23,500 bases of DNA from Collinsella aerofaciens (GTDB taxonomy: Bacteria; Actinomycetota; Coriobacteriia; Coriobacteriales; Coriobacteriaceae), in contig NZ_JAQLFP010000035.1 in assembly GCF_028207065.1 (NCBI RefSeq), positions 1 through 23,500 on the forward strand, given 5' to 3'. The notes below the pieces were generated by a model. That model worked only from the letters and a program-made list of their open reading frames with translations. It had not been told where the DNA came from and did not search any database. This document shows, in pieces, positions 19,890 through 23,500 of the stretch. The first letter of the stretch is position 1; every line of letters begins with the position of its first letter. The position numbers and the translations under genes were made by a program.

Positions 19890-22607
19890 ATGGATATCGC
19901 CAGCAATTACACCGAGACGCTCGAAAAGACCATCCGTGACCTTCTCGAGCGTCAGGACGATCTGATCAGGACTGCCTTTACCGACGAGCTTACCGGTCTT
20001 GGCAACCGCGGCGGCTTTACCCGTTCCCTAGAGGAAATCTGGGAGCAGGAATTGCCCGTAACCATGGCGTTTATCGACATCGATAACCTTAAGCACTGCA
20101 ACGACATCTTTGGACACGACGAGGGCAACCGCTATATCTTGCAGGTAAGCCTCTATCTCAAGCTGTATATGGAGGTGGACGAAGCGGCGTTTCGTCTGGG
20201 AGGCGACGAGTTTGCCATCCTGTCTACGATTGCAACCGAGGACGACCTCGCCGAACGTCTGGAACGCTGCCGAACGGTCCTGCTCAAAAACAACGATGCC
20301 GAGATGCCTCACTCGTTTAGCTACGGAGTGGCACACGCCGACCCCGCCCTGGGCGAAGCCCCCAATCGCTTGACGAACGATGCCGATCATCGCATGTACG
20401 ACTACAAGCTACGTCATGCCGTGCACCTTGATCGACGCAATATCGCACAAGCCCACACCGACGACTTCGAAATAAGCGATCGCATTTTCGACGCCCTTTC
20501 GATGCTCAACGAAGGCCGATATTTCTTTATCGAGAACTTGGACAAACATCGAACCCTTTGGTCACAAGGCGCCTTGCGCGATCTTGGTCTTCCTTCGGAG
20601 CATATAGACAACTGCCACGATTACTGGAAAACGCGTGTCCATCCCGATGACCTTGAGGCCTATACCAACGACATCGACCAAATCTATGACGGCTCCAAAC
20701 ATCGCCACGTCATGCAGTACCGCGTGCGCAACGCCGCCGGCGACTACATCCTCGGCCGTGCTCGCGGGTTTCGTATCGACGGCGACGGAAATGTCCCCTC
20801 GCTCTATGTCGGCGAGCTCGTCAACCACTCGCTTGCCGAGACCGTCGACGCCGCCACGGGCCTCGGAACGCAGCGCACGCTGATCAACGCTATCGATGCC
20901 TGCCGTCGCGACCGTTGCAAGACGGGGCTTATAGCAGTGCGCGTTCGCGGCACGGCAAAGTTCAACGAGCTCTACGGGGCCGAGGCCGTCGACAACATGC
21001 TCGCCGAATACGCAGGCCGCATGCTGTCGATTACTCGCGGCAGGAGTCGCGTCTTCCGCTCACGCAACGCCCAGTTCGTCGTGCTTAGCAACAATTTGGA
21101 TCACGAAGCATTCGAGCAACTGATCCAACATCTCAAAGAGGCCGTTTTCGCTCCCGTTCGAATCGCGGACGACACCATTACCCCCGTCTGTCTTGTCGTT
21201 CCGGCCTTTTACGAGCACCTGACCAATCAAACGGCCGCCGTTTTAGGCGAACTCGACCGTCGCATTCGCACGGCCGGCGGGCTTGTTCCCAACGACAGCC
21301 TCCCCATACCCGAGGTGGAGCGCAAAAGCGCCATCGCCGAACGCATCGATCCGCTCACGGGTCTCTATCGACCCAGCGTGTTTATGCGCCGCGCCAACGA
21401 ATTTCTCGAGACAAGGCGCAACGGCGCTTGGTGTATCGCCACCGTCGATATGGGACACATGCGACTGTTCAACGAATGGCACGGACAGGCCGAGGGCGAC
21501 CGCATGCTCGCCGATGTGGGCACGGTCCTCAAGGACATCGAGAATGCCAACATGGGCGTCGCAGGGTACTGGGGCCAAGACGACTTTTGCATACTCATCC
21601 CCTTTGAACACGACACCGTCCATCAGATCTATAGCCGCGTTCGCCAGGCCGTGGCCAAGTATGATGACGGCGTGGGATTCTGGCCGTCCATGGGCGTCTA
21701 CCCCATCGACTCCAACGAGAAAATCACCATCGATGCGCAGGCCAAGGCCATGTTTACCAATCGGCGCGCAAAAAACGACTTTAAGGAGCGCATTGCCATT
21801 TTCCGCCCCGAGGAGTACGAGCGCGAAATCTCGTTCCACCGCACGCTGACCGAATTCCAGTACGCGCTCTCCAACGGCCGTATTACCTACTACCTGCAGC
21901 CCCAGGTCGACATGGAAACCGGCGAGATCATTGGCGCCGAAGCGCTCACGCGCTGGATCGACAAGGATGGCTCCCTCATTTCGCCCGCCACCTTTATCCC
22001 CGCTCTCGAGGAAAGCGGTTTTGTGGTGACGCTCGACAAATACGTTTGGCAGGGCGTTGCCTTGTGGCTGCGCGAGCGCATCAATCGGGGGCTTCGTGTG
22101 GTTCCGATCTCGCTTAATGTGTCGCGCGTGGATATCCTTGCCTGCGACGTTGCCGAGCATATGGGAGCGCTCGCCGCCCAATACAACCTGCCGCCCGAGC
22201 TCATGCGCATCGAGATCACCGAGACAGCTTATACGGGAGAGTCCGAGGCCGTGGATAAACTAACGGCCGACCTGCACACCCGCGGCTTCTCGACCTATAT
22301 TGACGATTTTGGCACCGGCCAGTCCACGCTCGCGATGCTCAAGAACGTCAACGTCGACGTCATCAAGCTCGATCGCACGTTTGTGCCCGATAACGGCGAT
22401 GAGGGCCGCAGCGTGCAAATCATCTCATCAATGCTCGAGATGGCGCAGTCACTCCATCTGCCCGTTGTGATCGAAGGCGTTGAGACGGACAAGCAGGCAA
22501 ACATGCTGCGCCACATGGGCGCCCGCTACGCTCAGGGATTCCTCTACTACCGCCCCATGCAGGCGGAGGATTTTGAGGCATTGCTCGATGGTGGCGACAA
22601 CAACTAA
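19890..22607 (+). CDS. Multi-domain c-di-GMP protein: GGDEF, PAS-like, two degenerate GGDEF, EAL
   Basis: A 905-residue signalling protein without visible membrane segments. Order from ATG 19890: a short helical lead; GGDEF domain about 29-180 with the intact motif GGDEF (104-108) and IDIDNLK; a PAS-like domain about 200-315 (WKTRVHPDDLEAY); a degenerate GGDEF about 318-450 with RNAQF in place of the motif; another about 485-645 with GQDDF; and an EAL domain about 653-900. EAL residues needed for c-di-GMP hydrolysis are all present: E684, N743, E775, D805, D806, K826, E862 and Q882. Both synthesis and breakdown are thus possible. No RxxD inhibitory site precedes the GGDEF motif. The start is uncertain: ATG 19890 has AGGAAG eleven bases upstream; GTG 19833 adds 19 residues with no ribosome site. 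Confidence 0.92.
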   Translation: MDIASNYTETLEKTIRDLLERQDDLIRTAFTDELTGLGNRGGFTRSLEEIWEQELPVTMAFIDIDNLKHCNDIFGHDEGNRYILQVSLYLKLYMEVDEAAFRLGGDEFAILSTIATEDDLAERLERCRTVLLKNNDAEMPHSFSYGVAHADPALGEAPNRLTNDADHRMYDYKLRHAVHLDRRNIAQAHTDDFEISDRIFDALSMLNEGRYFFIENLDKHRTLWSQGALRDLGLPSEHIDNCHDYWKTRVHPDDLEAYTNDIDQIYDGSKHRHVMQYRVRNAAGDYILGRARGFRIDGDGNVPSLYVGELVNHSLAETVDAATGLGTQRTLINAIDACRRDRCKTGLIAVRVRGTAKFNELYGAEAVDNMLAEYAGRMLSITRGRSRVFRSRNAQFVVLSNNLDHEAFEQLIQHLKEAVFAPVRIADDTITPVCLVVPAFYEHLTNQTAAVLGELDRRIRTAGGLVPNDSLPIPEVERKSAIAERIDPLTGLYRPSVFMRRANEFLETRRNGAWCIATVDMGHMRLFNEWHGQAEGDRMLADVGTVLKDIENANMGVAGYWGQDDFCILIPFEHDTVHQIYSRVRQAVAKYDDGVGFWPSMGVYPIDSNEKITIDAQAKAMFTNRRAKNDFKERIAIFRPEEYEREISFHRTLTEFQYALSNGRITYYLQPQVDMETGEIIGAEALTRWIDKDGSLISPATFIPALEESGFVVTLDKYVWQGVALWLRERINRGLRVVPISLNVSRVDILACDVAEHMGALAAQYNLPPELMRIEITETAYTGESEAVDKLTADLHTRGFSTYIDDFGTGQSTLAMLKNVNVDVIKLDRTFVPDNGDEGRSVQIISSMLEMAQSLHLPVVIEGVETDKQANMLRHMGARYAQGFLYYRPMQAEDFEALLDGGDNN

Positions 22608-22619
22608 TACGCTCGCACG

Positions 22620-22647
22620 CAAACGCCACCGTCGAGGGGAGCGTTTG
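22620..22647 (+). terminator. Weak hairpin after the GGDEF-EAL gene
   Basis: CAAACGC (22620-22626) pairs with GCGTTTG (22641-22647) across a 14-base loop, 12 bases after the stop. Only TTCCC follows, so terminator function is doubtful. Confidence 0.35.
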
Positions 22648-22666
22648 TTCCCATGAGCTAACTAAT

Positions 22667-22692
22667 ACTCCAATCTAAACCGAATTGGGAGT
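22667..22692. promoter_or_regulatory. Inverted repeat upstream of the second GGDEF gene
   Basis: ACTCCAAT (22667-22674) and ATTGGGAGT (22684-22692) are reverse complements apart from one extra G. The repeat lies about 40 bases before the start codon and could be an operator. Confidence 0.3.
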
Positions 22693-22732
22693 AAGATACA
22701 AACCATTGTTCCATCCAAGGAGGCAATCCATC

Positions 22733-23500
22733 ATGAACGAGTCGTATCGCCTGGGCGAGCAATCAATCATCGCTCATCTTCAGCGACTTGCGAACGGGGC
22801 CTCAACCACCGAGCTCGATGTTGCCGCGCTGCCCCCGGAGCTGCGTGCCATCGGTGAGCAACTGCAGAAAACGCTCGCCATCCTGCAACAAGAACGCGAG
22901 CTGCTTGAGCACGGCGCCTATATCGACTCGCTCACCAATCTTGGCAACCGTGGCGGACTCGACCGCCATGTCGATCAGCTCTGGCGCAAAGGCACCCCCT
23001 TCACCTGCGCCTATATCGATATCGACCGCCTTAAGCATTGCAACGATAAGTTTGGCCACGCCGAGGGCAATCGCTACATTCTGAGCATCTGCCGCGCACT
23101 CACCGAGACAATGGAGCACGATGAGTTGCTGTTCCGTATCGGTGGAGACGAATTTGTACTTATATCCCCCACGACAGACGAAGCCGAGCTCGAGCAGCGC
23201 CTGGAGCGGACGCGTGCCAATCTTATCGAGGCAACATCGGACGGCAAGGCGCCCATGATCGCCAGCTTTAGCTTTGGCTGCTCGCGCGTCGACCCACTTG
23301 CAGGCGATACGCGTCGCCAGATGACAAAGGACGCCGACCGCAAAATGTATCGCTACAAGCTCATGTACCGTGTGCAACAACCGGAAGAAGGCGATGCGCT
23401 GCAACGCCCGATCACCGAACAACCCCATTACAGTCTGAAGTGGGCCACCGATAAATTTCGATGGCGAGCATTCGGCGCATTGCCTACGATACGGGCAAGC
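22733..23500 (+). CDS. GGDEF-domain diguanylate cyclase, cut by the window end
   Basis: An open frame of 256 codons that runs off the right edge. The ATG at 22733 has AAGGAGG nine bases upstream. A helical N-terminal stretch (about residues 1-60) precedes a GGDEF domain (about 62-215) with DSLTNLGNRGGLD, YIDIDRLKHCNDKFGH and the intact motif IGGDEF. This matches the first GGDEF domain of the upstream gene very closely (LGNRGGF, IDIDNLKHCNDIFGH, LGGDEF), so the two genes arose by duplication. The region after about residue 225 starts a new part not identifiable here. The active site supports c-di-GMP synthesis; no RxxD site precedes the motif. It was not listed as a complete frame because it has no stop within the window. 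Confidence 0.9.
   Translation, partial: MNESYRLGEQSIIAHLQRLANGASTTELDVAALPPELRAIGEQLQKTLAILQQERELLEHGAYIDSLTNLGNRGGLDRHVDQLWRKGTPFTCAYIDIDRLKHCNDKFGHAEGNRYILSICRALTETMEHDELLFRIGGDEFVLISPTTDEAELEQRLERTRANLIEATSDGKAPMIASFSFGCSRVDPLAGDTRRQMTKDADRKMYRYKLMYRVQQPEEGDALQRPITEQPHYSLKWATDKFRWRAFGALPTIRAS

Overview
The window looks like chromosomal DNA from a high-GC gut actinobacterium of the class Coriobacteriia, most likely Collinsella or a close relative. This is inferred, not searched. The signs are GC-rich third codon positions, strong AAGGAGG-type ribosome binding sites, a bile salt hydrolase, a small 136-residue peptide deformylase and many intergenic palindromes. Nothing looks like a prophage, an integrative element or an insertion sequence. 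No tRNA, rRNA or CRISPR array was seen.

Region by region. 1-1233: an acidic / winged-helix-like / RGG-tailed protein (-), then a divergent peptide deformylase (+). 1645-3500: a 100-nt nested palindrome, then an AlaA-type aminotransferase (-) fused in frame behind an XRE DNA-binding domain. A four-copy GTTCAATT operator-like cluster lies upstream of it. 3528-5415: a LysR regulator (-) divergent from an EamA/DMT exporter (+), with a T-N11-A palindrome between them. 5573-7801: a Kup potassium transporter (+). 7883-9399: a bile salt hydrolase and a deformylase homologue lacking the catalytic glutamate (both -). 9593-13104: an AzgA-type purine permease (+), a small esterase (+) and a UraA-type uracil permease (-). 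13227-16331: a YxjG/MetE-type methionine synthase, a LysR regulator and a Cof-type HAD phosphatase (all -). 16372-18533: a palindromic repeat element, a TPP riboswitch with its terminator, and a compact thiM / thiamine-binding protein / thiE operon (+). 18576-18685: a tandem pair of related hairpins. 18696-19565: a patatin-like phospholipase (-). 19890-23500: a protein with one intact GGDEF, a PAS-like domain, two degenerate GGDEF domains and an EAL domain, then a second GGDEF protein cut by the window end (both +).

The genes are mostly housekeeping and uptake functions: amino acids (AlaA, MetE-like), nucleobases (two NCS2 permeases), potassium, thiamine salvage, bile salt deconjugation and cyclic-di-GMP signalling. 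The clearest joint unit is the thiamine operon: ThiM phosphorylates the thiazole, ThiE couples it to the pyrimidine phosphate, and a small thiamine-binding protein is encoded between them, all behind the riboswitch. HAD and LysR form a two-gene operon ending just before the MetE-like gene, which has its own LysR-type palindrome.

The most unusual items are the XRE-AlaA fusion with a second, well-formed internal start that would release a 405-residue AlaA; the bipolar RGG-tailed winged-helix protein; two deformylase paralogues with reciprocal active-site losses; and three separate intergenic palindromic elements. Start codons were moved from the longest frame to the one with a good ribosome binding site where this was clear, and each case is stated.
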